In this document: positions 24,018 to 32,538 of the stretch, one piece after another
Layout: each line of letters starts with the position of its first letter
Numbering within the stretch: position 1 is the stretch's first letter
Assembly (NCBI GenBank): GCA_002343545.1
Contig: DDRA01000041.1
Coordinates: 3,920-44,298 of the forward strand
Source of the DNA: Bacteriovoracaceae bacterium UBA2428
GTDB taxonomy: Bacteria; Bdellovibrionota; UBA2428
Direction of reading: 5' to 3'
Length of the DNA: 40,379 nt
Made by a program: the position numbers and the translations under genes
Notes under the pieces: generated by a model
Told to the model about the DNA's origin: nothing
Database searches by the model: none
The model's input: the letters and a program-made list of their open reading frames with translations, nothing else

Positions 24018-25712
24018 ATGGCGGGCCAGGGTCTTTCTTTGTGCGTGAAGGGGGTCGCGTTGACCCTAACGCTGGGCCTCGCGGGCTGCTTCGCCGAGAA
24101 GGCGGGGGTGAAGGTCGCCGAGGCTCCCGCCGCGAAGACCTGCCCGGCCTCGACGAGTTCCTCGAAGCGGGCTTTGGCGCCGGGACCCTACAAAACCGAT
24201 TTCCGCTACCAGCAGATGTCCTTCGCGTCTCGCGTCCAGGGCCTGCTGTCGAACGGGCTGCTCGCTTCGGGGTCCGACGCGTCGCTCTTGGCCGGGCATC
24301 GCGTGAGCCTGGGCGTGCGTCGCGCCTGCTTTCTGGAGCAGCTCGAAACCCACGTACGATCGCAGGCGGATCTGCTCACCTTCGAAGACTTGGCCGAGTT
24401 GAGCGCCTCCGAAGGGGCGCGCGGCGTCGTGCGTGCGCGTCTCGCCCGGGACGTTTCCGTGCTCGAACTCGAGGACCGCGTCCGGCGCCTCGACTGCGTG
24501 CGCTGGCTCGCCGACGATTCCGAGGCGACCCGCTCGCGCGTCGGCGCTTACTTCGAGGCGCCGGCCGCCGGCGAGAGTCCCGGCAAGAATCCCTACCTGA
24601 GCCACCAGAAGTACGTCCCGCAGCTCGAGGCCGCGGAAGCCTTCGAGTATTTCTACCACGCCGAGAAGGGCATCAAAGCCGAGGTCGTGATCGGCGTCGT
24701 CGACTCGGGCATCCGCACGACGCACGTCGAGTTCCGCGAGGGCGCGGGCGGCGTCGCGCGCGACGTCCTGTGGAAGCGTCCCGGCACGAACACGGTCGGC
24801 TACAGCGCCTTCGGGACTTCGCGTTCGGCCGAGGACACGGCGCCCAGCAACCACGGCACCAAAGTCAGCGGCGTCATCGCCATGGCCCACGACAACTCGC
24901 GCGGCGGGGCCGGGCTCACGCTAAGCCACGTGAAGATCATGCCGCTTCAATTCATCCAGGCGTCGGCGGGCGACCCGATGGGACAAAGCGGTTACAGCTC
25001 GGATCGCCAGAAGGTGCTCGAGCTCGGCCTCGACTCCGGCGCGCTCGACGTGCTCAACTTCTCCTTCGCGAGTTCGTCGCCGCAACAGAGTTTCCTCGAC
25101 GAGATCCTGGAAGCCACGACGAACCGAAACATCTTCATCGCGGCGGCCTCGGGCAACGAGGCGGCCAACATGGACTCGACGCCCTCGTACCCGGCCGCCT
25201 GGGGGCCGCAGGTGCCGGGCCTCATGTCGGTCGGGGGCACCGCGGAAGACGACACGTCGGCCCGTTGGTACGGGACTTCGGGCGCCTCGGCTTACGGCGC
25301 GAATTATTCGCCGACCCTCGTCGAAATCGCCGCCCCGGCCGAGGGCGTCTTCACGACGGCGGGGTACCTGCGCGACGATTCGATGGCCGTGAGCGACTCG
25401 CGGCAGTACACGGACTACGGCTACGCAATTTCGGACGGCACTTCGTTCGCGACACCCATGGTGACGGCGGCGGCGGCCCTCGTCATCGGCATGCTCAAGA
25501 CCCACGGCATTCCCTACACGGCGGGGCTCGTCGAGGAGATCCTGGCCGACGGCGCGAAGGTCTCGGCCTCGCTCAAGCCCTACTTCCGCGGCGGTCGTCG
25601 TTTGAGTCTGCTCGGCGTGGCCGAAGTCATGAAGCTGCGCTATCCGCAGACGGATCCGAACGCCAAGGTCTCGGCGCCGGCTCCCGCGTCGACGACGACG
25701 AGTTGTCCCTAA
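24018..25712 (+). CDS. Subtilisin-like serine protease lipoprotein (S8 family)
   Basis: From ATG 24018 the product is 564 aa. It opens with a signal sequence with lipobox LAGC (Cys24). A ~190-aa pro-region follows, then the S8 domain with the catalytic triad Asp229 (VVDSG), His279 (NHGTKVSG) and Ser476 (GTSFATP), with oxyanion Asn380 (SGNEAA). It should be an exported, membrane-anchored protease activated by removal of its pro-region. A TTG at 23982 would add 12 residues; no good ribosome site favours either start. It is divergent from feoAB and convergent with the next gene. Such proteases are abundant in predatory and gliding bacteria. Confidence 0.9.
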   Translation: MAGQGLSLCVKGVALTLTLGLAGCFAEKAGVKVAEAPAAKTCPASTSSSKRALAPGPYKTDFRYQQMSFASRVQGLLSNGLLASGSDASLLAGHRVSLGVRRACFLEQLETHVRSQADLLTFEDLAELSASEGARGVVRARLARDVSVLELEDRVRRLDCVRWLADDSEATRSRVGAYFEAPAAGESPGKNPYLSHQKYVPQLEAAEAFEYFYHAEKGIKAEVVIGVVDSGIRTTHVEFREGAGGVARDVLWKRPGTNTVGYSAFGTSRSAEDTAPSNHGTKVSGVIAMAHDNSRGGAGLTLSHVKIMPLQFIQASAGDPMGQSGYSSDRQKVLELGLDSGALDVLNFSFASSSPQQSFLDEILEATTNRNIFIAAASGNEAANMDSTPSYPAAWGPQVPGLMSVGGTAEDDTSARWYGTSGASAYGANYSPTLVEIAAPAEGVFTTAGYLRDDSMAVSDSRQYTDYGYAISDGTSFATPMVTAAAALVIGMLKTHGIPYTAGLVEEILADGAKVSASLKPYFRGGRRLSLLGVAEVMKLRYPQTDPNAKVSAPAPASTTTSCP

Positions 25713-25726
25713 GGCTTCGCGGACGC

Positions 25727-26272
25727 CTAACGGCGTCGCGCGCTTCGCTCGGGGCGCGCCGTCCCGCGCGTGATCCCGGGGGCAGGGCGATAGCGAAGGT
25801 AGAGGCCGGCCGTATCGCTCTCGACGGATTGGCCGAGGGTGATTTCGTGGAGGGCCGTGTCGTCCTCGAACTTGTACCACGCGCTGCCGCCCGTGCCGGC
25901 GGCGCCGCGCGGGCCGCTCGGCAGGACGTAGTAAAGCGTCTCGAGCGTGAGCCGCGGCGCCCGCGTGCTCGAATAGAAGGTCGGCACGAAATGCACGAGA
26001 AAGCGGCGCGACGCGTTCCCCTCGCCGCAGCTCACGCGCCAGTCCCAACGGATGGCGTCCACGGCCGCGTGGGTGCAGGCCAGCGATTCGGATCCTTCGT
26101 AGGACTCGAAGCGGAAACTGAGTTCTTCGGGCGCGGGCTGCACGCCGCCCGCGGCGCGGATTCCCGGCGGGCTTCGTTCGGCGCCGGGCCGCCGAAGGGT
26201 GGGCGTCGCGAGAGCCTCCGTCGCTAGGAAGCTCGTCAGGGCCAGGGCCGCCAGACTCGTCGCACGTCGCAT
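25727..26272 (-). CDS. Secreted protein of unknown function
   Basis: A 181-aa protein with a clear signal peptide (MRRATSLAALALTSFLATEALA) and GGAGG 7 nt before the ATG. The mature part is beta-rich: LSFRFESYEGSESLACTH, WDWRVSCGEG (one possible disulfide), RLTLETLYYVLPSG, AWYKFEDDTALHEITLGQSVESD. I recognise no family. It ends 14 nt from the convergent protease gene. It is separated by 68 bp from the three-gene group downstream, so it may be their last partner or an independent unit. Confidence 0.6.
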   Translation of the reverse strand: MRRATSLAALALTSFLATEALATPTLRRPGAERSPPGIRAAGGVQPAPEELSFRFESYEGSESLACTHAAVDAIRWDWRVSCGEGNASRRFLVHFVPTFYSSTRAPRLTLETLYYVLPSGPRGAAGTGGSAWYKFEDDTALHEITLGQSVESDTAGLYLRYRPAPGITRGTARPERSARRR

Positions 26273-26340
26273 GGGGATCCTCCGCGCCTCAGCATCTCCG
26301 GCCGGGCGGCAAAGCGCAATCGCGCACGGAAAGATTCGGC

Positions 26341-26652
26341 TCAGGCTTGGAGCGGCTTTCCGCGGAGCGTGCGGAACCAAAGCCGGAAATCGGCGCGGAA
26401 GGACCACCACGGATAACGGAACGTGGCGGGGCGGTTGCGTTCTATCAGAGCGTGAGAGATCCAAGCGAAGGCGTAGCCCGCGACGAACGGCAGCAGGAAG
26501 GCGCCCCACGAAGGTCGCGCGAGCGCGCGCGCGAGCAGGAGGACGGCGAGGGTCGTGCCCACGAAGTGCCAGTGCCGGGTCCCGGGGCGCGCGTGCTCGC
26601 CTAGGTAGTAGGGCCAGAACTCTTCGAAGTTTCGGAAGCGGGGCTCGCTCAT
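26341..26652 (-). CDS. Mpo1/DUF962-like membrane protein
   Basis: The 103-aa protein has the DUF962 pattern: FEEFWPYYLGEHARPGTRHWHFVGT at the start, two hydrophobic segments (LAVLLLARALA and FLLPFVAGYAFAW), then SHALIERNRPATFRYPWWS. Yeast Mpo1, of this family, is an Fe-dependent dioxygenase of sphingoid alpha-oxidation; bacterial members are largely uncharacterised. Its ATG overlaps the stop of the TfoX-like gene. Conserved His residues (about 20, 27, 29 and 67) could bind metal. Confidence 0.8.
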   Translation of the reverse strand: MSEPRFRNFEEFWPYYLGEHARPGTRHWHFVGTTLAVLLLARALARPSWGAFLLPFVAGYAFAWISHALIERNRPATFRYPWWSFRADFRLWFRTLRGKPLQA

Positions 26653-27032
26653 GCGGGTTTCCTTTTCTTTTTCTTCGCCGCGGGAGCGCGGCCGAGGCGG
26701 GGATCGCCCGCGCGGACGAGCGCGCAGGCACGAAGGACCGAGGCCTCGAAGTCGGGCTCGTCGAGCGGGAGAAGCTGCATCGAGGTCGGGTCTTCGCCCA
26801 AAAAAGAGATACTGCGCATGGACGGGAACTCCCGGCGCAGGCTCTCGTGGTGTTGGCGCGTCGTCGCGAGCCAGACGCCGTTGTCGCGCGGGAACTTCGC
26901 GTGTTGACGCAGGCAGAAGGTCATCTTGTCCCCGACGTAGACGGCGTGCACGCCGAACATCGGCTGCAGGCGGACCGCCAAGCCCTCGAGCTCGTCGAGC
27001 ACGAAAGCGAAGGGAACGGGGCGTCGGCTCAT
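26649..27032 (-). CDS. TfoX N-terminal-like protein
   Basis: A 127-aa protein with VLDELEGLAVRLQPMFGVHAVYVGDKMTFCLRQ, the fold pattern of TfoX/Sxy N-terminal domains, then GVWLATTRQHHESLRREFPSMRSISFLG and a Lys-rich tail AAKKKKRKPA. The gene starts inside the stop of the RAYT-like gene and ends inside the start of the Mpo1-like gene. Family members of this kind are common and mostly uncharacterised; a competence role should not be assumed. Confidence 0.6.
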   Translation of the reverse strand: MSRRPVPFAFVLDELEGLAVRLQPMFGVHAVYVGDKMTFCLRQHAKFPRDNGVWLATTRQHHESLRREFPSMRSISFLGEDPTSMQLLPLDEPDFEASVLRACALVRAGDPRLGRAPAAKKKKRKPA

Positions 27033-27757
27033 TCGCCGGCTTTCGGATCCTGGAGCCAAGCCTCGCGCGTGAGTCGGAACTGCGGGCTCGCGGTGATCTC
27101 CGTGGCCTGGCGTTCGAGGTCGCCGAGCCGCGGACCGAGTCGCGCGGCCAGGCGATCGCGCGAGCTACGCACGCGGGCGTCGAGGCTCGCGCGTCCGCCG
27201 TCGCCGGCTTCGAAGATCTGCGTCCACTTCCACATCGGGAAGGTGAGCGCAGAACTGCGGCCGAGCAGGCGGGGCCGCGCGACGGCGTCGCGTCCGCCCG
27301 CGATGACTTGCCGCAGGGCCCAGCGCACGCGTTCGGGAGAATCGCAGAGCTGTAAGTGGAAGCGATCGAGGAAAACGGCGCCTTCGTGCTTGCGATCAAA
27401 GCGCTTGAGGTAGACGCGCTTGGCGGCGATAGCGAGCGTCGTGCAAAGGCTCTTGAAGCTGCGTTCGAGCTCCTTGGGGTCTTTGGCTTCACAGAAGAGC
27501 TGAATGCGGCGAGGATCCACGCGGTACTCGATGACGCGAATGCCGAAGCGGCGCGCGCGCAAGGTTCCGCGGTAGAACGCCTGCCACATCTCGGGATCGC
27601 GGAAGGACGGCATGTCGCGACGCAGCCGTAGCGTCACGAGAAAGGGACAGCGTCGATCGAGCTTAGGTCGACTCGCATGCGGAGCATGAAAAGGATCGGG
27701 ATGTTTTTTTCGGCCGGCGCCCGCGCGCGCGCCGCCCCACGTGCCTTTCGTGGCCAT
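27029..27757 (-). CDS. REP-associated Y1 transposase-like protein, catalytic motif apparently lost
   Basis: The 242-aa protein has the N-terminal GGARAGAGRKK and HASRPKLDRRCPFLVTLRLRR pattern of REP-associated tyrosine transposases (TnpA_REP/RAYT). Where family members carry NHxHL (the HUH metal site) it has DPRRIQLFCEA (residues about 81-91): both His are replaced. The later AL.YVL helix, which holds the catalytic Tyr, here reads WALRQVIAGG, with Gln in place of Tyr. DRFHLQL corresponds to the usual DR(Y/F)H. The frame is intact and coupled by ATGA to the TfoX-like gene, which argues against a decaying pseudogene. It may be a domesticated DNA- or RNA-binding protein. Confidence 0.65.
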   Translation of the reverse strand: MATKGTWGGARAGAGRKKHPDPFHAPHASRPKLDRRCPFLVTLRLRRDMPSFRDPEMWQAFYRGTLRARRFGIRVIEYRVDPRRIQLFCEAKDPKELERSFKSLCTTLAIAAKRVYLKRFDRKHEGAVFLDRFHLQLCDSPERVRWALRQVIAGGRDAVARPRLLGRSSALTFPMWKWTQIFEAGDGGRASLDARVRSSRDRLAARLGPRLGDLERQATEITASPQFRLTREAWLQDPKAGE

Positions 27758-27838
27758 GCGCTAATTTTATCAGCCGCGACTTCGCTTGCAAACGGAGTCT
27801 TGTGGCAATCGCGTCATCGTCGCACCGAGAAACGGGGC

Positions 27839-27900
27839 TTTTGGGGCGTGCCAAAGTGGAACCGCGCGACGCGCTATCGCGCACTTTACGCGCCCCAAAA
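27839..27900. promoter_or_regulatory. Long imperfect hairpin between the RAYT-like gene and hpf
   Basis: The 299 bp between the two divergent genes contain one clear structure. TTTTGGGGCG (27839-27848) pairs with CGCCCCAAAA (27891-27900); after a small internal bulge AAAGTG (27853-27858) pairs with CACTTT (27882-27887); and GCGCGA (27864-27869) pairs with TCGCGC (27877-27882), sharing one base. The rest of the gap has no obvious feature except GGAAGGAG before hpf. It could be an untranslated-region regulator, a protein-binding site or a REP-like element. Confidence 0.6.
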
Positions 27901-28056
27901 ACAAGTCAGTTTCTTTAAGGCAACTTCGTCTTGAGTGCGCGGCGCGCCGAGGAGCAGGACGGTCTTAGACATTTGGGTTCGGCCGACCGCGGGTCACGCG
28001 GAATTCTCTTCGGGGCTCAGTCGATGCGGGCCGGAACTCAGGAAGGAGTGTCTGAA

Positions 28057-28464
28057 ATGAACGCAGTCGTCCATTGCACCAACTTCTCCAAGACTTCGGC
28101 GATCGAGAACTTCGTGAGAGAGAAGTTCGAACCGCTCATCGAGCGCATCGCCGCGGAGAAAGTGCGCCTCTTCGAAGTTCACCTGTCCGTCGAGAATTCG
28201 CGTGAACAACCCGGAGAGGATATCTTCGTTTGCCAGGTCCATATGTCCGGTCGTCGTCTTACCGAAATCGTGCTCAAGAAGACCTCGAACAACATGTACC
28301 GCGCGATTTCCGCGGCCGCCAAGGCGCTCCATTCGCTCGTGCCGAAGGCGAAGGATCGCTACCGGAAAAAGGTGCGTGGGCTCCACCACCGCACCGACAA
28401 ATGGCACCGCTGGCAGGCCCTCATGGCGGGCATGACGCCGGCCCTCACGGCGAGCCACGGCTGA
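28057..28464 (+). CDS. Ribosome hibernation-promoting factor family protein
   Basis: From ATG 28057, preceded by GGAAGGAG, the product is 135 aa. The pattern matches HPF/RaiA (sigma-54 modulation) proteins: an N-terminal strand, the helix SAIENFVREKFEPLIERI, then VCQVHMSGRRLTEIVLKK, and a second helix NMYRAISAAAKALHSLVPKAKDRYRKKV. The basic C-terminal LHHRTDKWHRW tail is unusual. The protein would bind the 30S decoding region in slow growth. The gene's end overlaps the convergent thiL by 20 nt. Confidence 0.68.
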   Translation: MNAVVHCTNFSKTSAIENFVREKFEPLIERIAAEKVRLFEVHLSVENSREQPGEDIFVCQVHMSGRRLTEIVLKKTSNNMYRAISAAAKALHSLVPKAKDRYRKKVRGLHHRTDKWHRWQALMAGMTPALTASHG

Positions 28465-29458
28465 CGAAGTGATCGAAGCCGCACGACGCGGCTTCCCACT
28501 TTTGATCCCCCCGCTTTAGGCGGTAACCGGAACCGGGTTCGGTGAAGCGGCCGACGAATACGAGCCTTCGCGCTTGCTTCGCGAAGGCTTCGGTCAGCGC
28601 GGCTTCGTCCTCGGGGCGACAAGCCCCCAGCAGCGCGAAGTCCTCGCCTCCGATCCAAGCGTAATCCGCCCGCGCGTCGAGCTTTCGCTCGCGCGCGTGG
28701 CGGATGAGCTCCGGCGCCACGGGTAAACGCTCGATGTCGACCTCGAAGCCGAGGTCGCCCGAGGCCCGGGCCATCTTCGGCAGATCGGCGGCGAGCCCGT
28801 CGGATACATCCATGAGCGCGAACCCGCGGCCGAGCGAAGCCAGGATGAGTCCCGCTTCGAGGTCCGCGCGCGGCGCGAGCTGCGCCTCGACGAGTCGGGC
28901 GTCGTCTCCCCCCTTTTCGTGGGCTCCCGCGACGAGGAGTTCGAGACCTGCCTTCGCCGAACCGAGCGGTCCCGTCACGAAGATCGCGTCGCCGGCTTTG
29001 GCGTCGCCGCGGCGGCGCACGCGGTCCCGCGCGACTTCGCCGACGAGCGTCGTGCCGATCGAGAGCTCGCCGGCGCGGCTCAGATCCCCGCCCAAAACCC
29101 ACGCGTTCGCTTCGCGAGCCCCCTCTTGGACCCCCTCGAAAAGCTTGAGGCGCTGCTCGTCCGGAAAGTCGGGGGGGAAGGCCGCGCTCAGGAACGCGAA
29201 GCGCGGGCGGGCGCCCATCGCGGCGATGTCGCTGAGCGAGACTTCGATCGCGCGGCGGCCCAGCTCGCGCGGCGAAATCCAGTCGCGACGGAAGTCGACG
29301 CCTTCCACGAGGAAGTCCGTCGTGAGGACGTAGCTCGATCCGTCCGGTCCCGGAAAGACGGCGGCGTCGTCGCCGATGCCCTCCGTGCCCGCGGGCTTCG
29401 CGGGGCCGCCGTCGAAGGTCGCGCGCAAACGCGCGATGAGCTCCGCTTCGCTCAGCAT
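28445..29458 (-). CDS. thiL: Thiamine-monophosphate kinase
   Basis: A 337-aa ThiL of the AIRS/PurM fold. The N-terminal GIGDDAAVF, TTDFLVEGVDF and SLSDIAAMGARP, and the later GGDLSRA and MDVSDGLAADL, are the ATP/Mg and substrate motifs. It phosphorylates thiamine monophosphate to the active diphosphate. The ATG overlaps the tgt stop by 7 nt, placing it last in the yajQ-GGCT-tgt-thiL operon. Its 3' end overlaps that of the divergent-strand hpf gene. Confidence 0.93.
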   Translation of the reverse strand: MLSEAELIARLRATFDGGPAKPAGTEGIGDDAAVFPGPDGSSYVLTTDFLVEGVDFRRDWISPRELGRRAIEVSLSDIAAMGARPRFAFLSAAFPPDFPDEQRLKLFEGVQEGAREANAWVLGGDLSRAGELSIGTTLVGEVARDRVRRRGDAKAGDAIFVTGPLGSAKAGLELLVAGAHEKGGDDARLVEAQLAPRADLEAGLILASLGRGFALMDVSDGLAADLPKMARASGDLGFEVDIERLPVAPELIRHARERKLDARADYAWIGGEDFALLGACRPEDEAALTEAFAKQARRLVFVGRFTEPGSGYRLKRGDQKWEAASCGFDHFVSRGSP

Positions 29459-31482
29459 CCCGCCTTGGCCCCGCCCCCGGCGAACTGTGGATGCTCGCGG
29501 AGTCGCGCGAGAAGGTGGCGATCGTCCGCGCCGTCGAAGGCCGACGAACGCGTGCAGCGCTCGAGGAACTCCGCGGCGAGAAGCGGATACTCGGTCGCGG
29601 CGGCCGGCGTGAGCGCGACCGTGGTCTCGCCTTTGGGCGGCGTCGCCTCGCCGCGCGCAACCCAGAAGCCCGCGTTCATAAGGCGGGCCCGCACGAGCGT
29701 CGAGTTCGTGTAGTTAAAGAGCCGGCAGGGGTGCCCGTCGAGCTTGGCGAAGATGCGGCGGAAAACGTCTTCCTGCCACATCGGGGCGTCGACCTTCACC
29801 GAGAAGGGGTCGAAGAAGATGAGGTCGGGTTTGGGCGCGCCTTCGAAGGTCGCCAGGAAGTCGCCTTCGAGCAAGTCCCAGCGCAGGCCGGGGGCCTCGT
29901 AGTGAGCTTTCTCGATCAGGGCGTGCGGGGCGGGGTGACGCACGTGCGGAAGGCGATCGGGGTAGTGCAGCGCCAGGCGCAGGGCATCCATGTCGATCTC
30001 GAAGCTCACGAGGTGAAGCGGACGTGCCGTCGCTTCGGCGACCGCGCCTTCTTCGCGGCGCAACTTCGTGGGCGCGAGGCGATCGATGATGGCCATCGCG
30101 TTGAAGCCCGCGCCGAGGCCGACGTCCCAGACGACGAGTGGCTCGTCGGAAGCTTCCTGGAGTCGCGCGAAGAGCCGCGATTGCGCGACGTAAAGCTCGC
30201 GCGCTTCGCGCATGGGGTCCGAGCTCGGGTGCATGATCTCGCCGCTCGCGATGTGGCGGATCGAGGACAGTTCCGTCGAAGCGTCGACGAGCTCGAAGGC
30301 ACCCAGGCTCATGGGGCGTCGACGCGGTCGCCGGCCGACCTTGGGGATCGAATCGCTCGGGATGCGGTCCTTCCGGTCGAGCTTCTCGCGGCGTTCGCGG
30401 TAGAGTTCGAGAAAGCGGCCTTCCAGGATCGACGCGCGGATGTCGCGCATGAGCGAGTGGTAGAAGACGAGGTTGTGCTCGCCGAGCAGCTGGGTCGCGA
30501 GCGGTTCGCAGGCCTTCACGAGGTGGTGCACGTAGGCGCGCGAATAATTCCGGCAGGTCTCGCAGGGGCACTTCGCGTCGACCGGCGTCTCGTCCGTGCG
30601 GTAGCTGCCGCGGATGAGCTGAAGGCGACCTTCCGAGGTGTAGGCCACGCCTTGCTCGGAGAGTTTCGTCGGGATGATGCAGTCGAACATGTCGACCCCG
30701 CGGTGCACGGCCTCGAGCAAATCGATCGGGGTGCCGACGCCCATGAGGTAGCGCGGACGGTCGCGCGGCAGGAACTCCGTGACGACTTCGGTAAAGCGCT
30801 CGCGTTCTTCCTTCGTCTCGCCCACGGCGAGGCCGCCGATGGCGAGGCCGTCGAAGGGTTGCGCGGCGATGAACTCGGCGCTCTGGCGGCGCAGGTCCAG
30901 GTGGCAGGCGCCCTGCACGATGCCAAAGAGGGACTGCGGCGAGTCGCCGCGCGCGGCGAGGGAACGGAGCGCCCAACGGTGCGTGCGTTCCATCGCGTCC
31001 AGCGTTGTGGCGCGGTCCGACGTCGAGGGGATGCAGACGTCCATGGCCATCATGATGTCCGCGCCGATCGAGCGTTGCATGCCGATCGAGGTTTCGGGCG
31101 AAAGCAGGTGCGTGAGGCCGTCCACGTAGCTGTGGAAGACGGCGCCTTCTTCTTCGATCTTGCGGAGGCCCGGGAGCGAGAAGACCTGGAAGCCGCCCGA
31201 GTCGGTGAGCACCGAACCGGACCAATTCATGAACTTGTGGATGCTCCCCAGGCGGTCGAAGACCTCTTTCCCGGGGCGCAGGAAAAGGTGGTAGGTGTTC
31301 GCGAGCAGGATCTGCGAACCCGCGTCCTTGAGGACCTTCGTCCGGATGTTGCGAACCGTGGCCTGCGTGCCGACCGGCATGAAGAGCGGCGTGAGGATTT
31401 CGCCGTGCAGGGTTTGAAAGCGGCCCGCGCGGGCGCGGGAGCCCGGCGCTTCGGCCTCGATACGAAGTTGGGTTCGGCTCAT
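29452..31482 (-). CDS. tgt: Queuine tRNA-ribosyltransferase fused to an MnmC-type methyltransferase
   Basis: A 676-aa two-part protein. Residues 1 to about 385 are Tgt: DSGGFQVFSL (Asp94), the nucleophile Asp267 in DMFDC, and the zinc site Cys305, Cys307, Cys310 and His336. The enzyme swaps guanine for the preQ1 base at position 34 of certain tRNAs. After a basic linker (KVGRRPRRRP) residues 391-676 form a methyltransferase with the SAM loop VWDVGLGAGFNAM, the acidic loop VSFEIDMDAL and FFDPFSVKVDAPMW, similar to the MnmC2 (PF05430) tRNA-modifying methyltransferase. There is no FAD domain. The fusion joins two wobble-base modification activities, which suggests the methylase also acts on tRNA. 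Confidence 0.9.
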   Translation of the reverse strand: MSRTQLRIEAEAPGSRARAGRFQTLHGEILTPLFMPVGTQATVRNIRTKVLKDAGSQILLANTYHLFLRPGKEVFDRLGSIHKFMNWSGSVLTDSGGFQVFSLPGLRKIEEEGAVFHSYVDGLTHLLSPETSIGMQRSIGADIMMAMDVCIPSTSDRATTLDAMERTHRWALRSLAARGDSPQSLFGIVQGACHLDLRRQSAEFIAAQPFDGLAIGGLAVGETKEERERFTEVVTEFLPRDRPRYLMGVGTPIDLLEAVHRGVDMFDCIIPTKLSEQGVAYTSEGRLQLIRGSYRTDETPVDAKCPCETCRNYSRAYVHHLVKACEPLATQLLGEHNLVFYHSLMRDIRASILEGRFLELYRERREKLDRKDRIPSDSIPKVGRRPRRRPMSLGAFELVDASTELSSIRHIASGEIMHPSSDPMREARELYVAQSRLFARLQEASDEPLVVWDVGLGAGFNAMAIIDRLAPTKLRREEGAVAEATARPLHLVSFEIDMDALRLALHYPDRLPHVRHPAPHALIEKAHYEAPGLRWDLLEGDFLATFEGAPKPDLIFFDPFSVKVDAPMWQEDVFRRIFAKLDGHPCRLFNYTNSTLVRARLMNAGFWVARGEATPPKGETTVALTPAAATEYPLLAAEFLERCTRSSAFDGADDRHLLARLREHPQFAGGGAKAGC

Positions 31483-31495
31483 GCTGGCTCCGGGT

Positions 31496-31996
31496 TCAGG
31501 ATTCGACGACGTTCGTCGTCTTGATCGAGGCTTGGCGGACGGATTCGAAGCCCGCCGTGAGACCGTGCTTGGCGTAGGCGCGGGCCAGCACTTCGAGGAA
31601 GCGCGCGCTCACGGGGCCGTGGTGGCCGCAACGGCTCGGGTTCGTGACGAAGGCCGTCGCCTCGACGATGCGGTTGTTCGCGAGCACCTTGATCGTGGTC
31701 TCGACGGACGCGCCCGTCACGACGCCTTCCTTGTGTTGGAGGATGGGCCAGGCCTCGGGGCTGATCGTGTAGAGCATTCCCTCGACGTTGCCCGTGGCTT
31801 CGAAGCCCTCGAGCGGGGTCAGGCTGACGACGCGTCCGCCCCAGTAGTTGGACGGAAAGTCGAAGGTGTACGCGACGCCCATCGCCTTGGCGCGCTCGCC
31901 GTGGGGCAGGCTAAAGTTGTCGTAGCCGTGCGAGGCTTTCCATTCGTCGAAGGCGGCCGTGTCGAGACTGCTCGAGTAGCAAAAGTAGTGGCGCAT
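31496..31996 (-). CDS. Gamma-glutamylcyclotransferase-like protein
   Basis: The 166-aa protein begins MRHYFCYSSSL, like the YFAYGSNL start of GGCT-fold proteins, and has the region GVAYTFDFPSNYWGGRVVSLTP, then VEGMLYTISPEAWPILQHKEGVV in which the final Glu corresponds to the usual catalytic acid. It could act on gamma-glutamyl peptides or amines; the exact substrate is unknown. The gene follows yajQ by 3 nt and is 13 nt ahead of tgt. Confidence 0.72.
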   Translation of the reverse strand: MRHYFCYSSSLDTAAFDEWKASHGYDNFSLPHGERAKAMGVAYTFDFPSNYWGGRVVSLTPLEGFEATGNVEGMLYTISPEAWPILQHKEGVVTGASVETTIKVLANNRIVEATAFVTNPSRCGHHGPVSARFLEVLARAYAKHGLTAGFESVRQASIKTTNVVES

Positions 31997-31999
31997 CCG

Positions 32000-32497
32000 T
32001 TATTCTCGGAAGTTTCCGAACTGCATCGGAACCTTGAGCGAATCGATCTGGCCGCGCAGGAAGGCGATGGCGTCTTGGAGGTCGTCGCGGTTCTTGCCGC
32101 TGACCCGAACCTTTTCGTCTTGGATCTGGGCCTGGACCTTGAGCTTGGAGTCCTTCAGGGCGGCGATGATCTCTTTGCCCTTTTCCTTGGAGACCCCGGC
32201 CATGACCGTCATGACTTGGCGGACGCTGCCGCCGAAGGCCGCTTCGACCTTGCCCGAGTCGAAGGCGAGGAGCGAGATCCCGCGCTTCACGGCGCGGCCG
32301 TGGAAGACGTCGCGGACGGCGTCGAGCTTGGCCGAGTCCGCGCACCAGAGCGTGAGCGTCTTGGCCTTCTTGTCGAGCGTGAGCTCGGTCTTAACCATCT
32401 TGAAGTCGTAGCGGTTGGCGAGCTCCTTGGCGGCCAAGTTGACCGTGTCGTCCAGGGCTTGCCAGTCGATTTCGCTGGAAATGTCGAAGGAAGGCAT
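32000..32497 (-). CDS. yajQ: YajQ-family nucleotide-binding protein
   Basis: The 165-aa product has the YajQ start MPSFDISSEIDWQALDDTVN and the end LPMQFGNFRE-like (VPMQFGNFRE), with GKNRDDLQDAIAFLRGQ before it. The whole length matches the family. Members bind nucleotides, in some species cyclic di-GMP. It is the first gene of the housekeeping operon. Confidence 0.92.
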   Translation of the reverse strand: MPSFDISSEIDWQALDDTVNLAAKELANRYDFKMVKTELTLDKKAKTLTLWCADSAKLDAVRDVFHGRAVKRGISLLAFDSGKVEAAFGGSVRQVMTVMAGVSKEKGKEIIAALKDSKLKVQAQIQDEKVRVSGKNRDDLQDAIAFLRGQIDSLKVPMQFGNFRE

Positions 32498-32538
32498 GCC
32501 CGAAAGCTGCCCCAGCCGCCGCCCCCAGGCAAGCGGAA

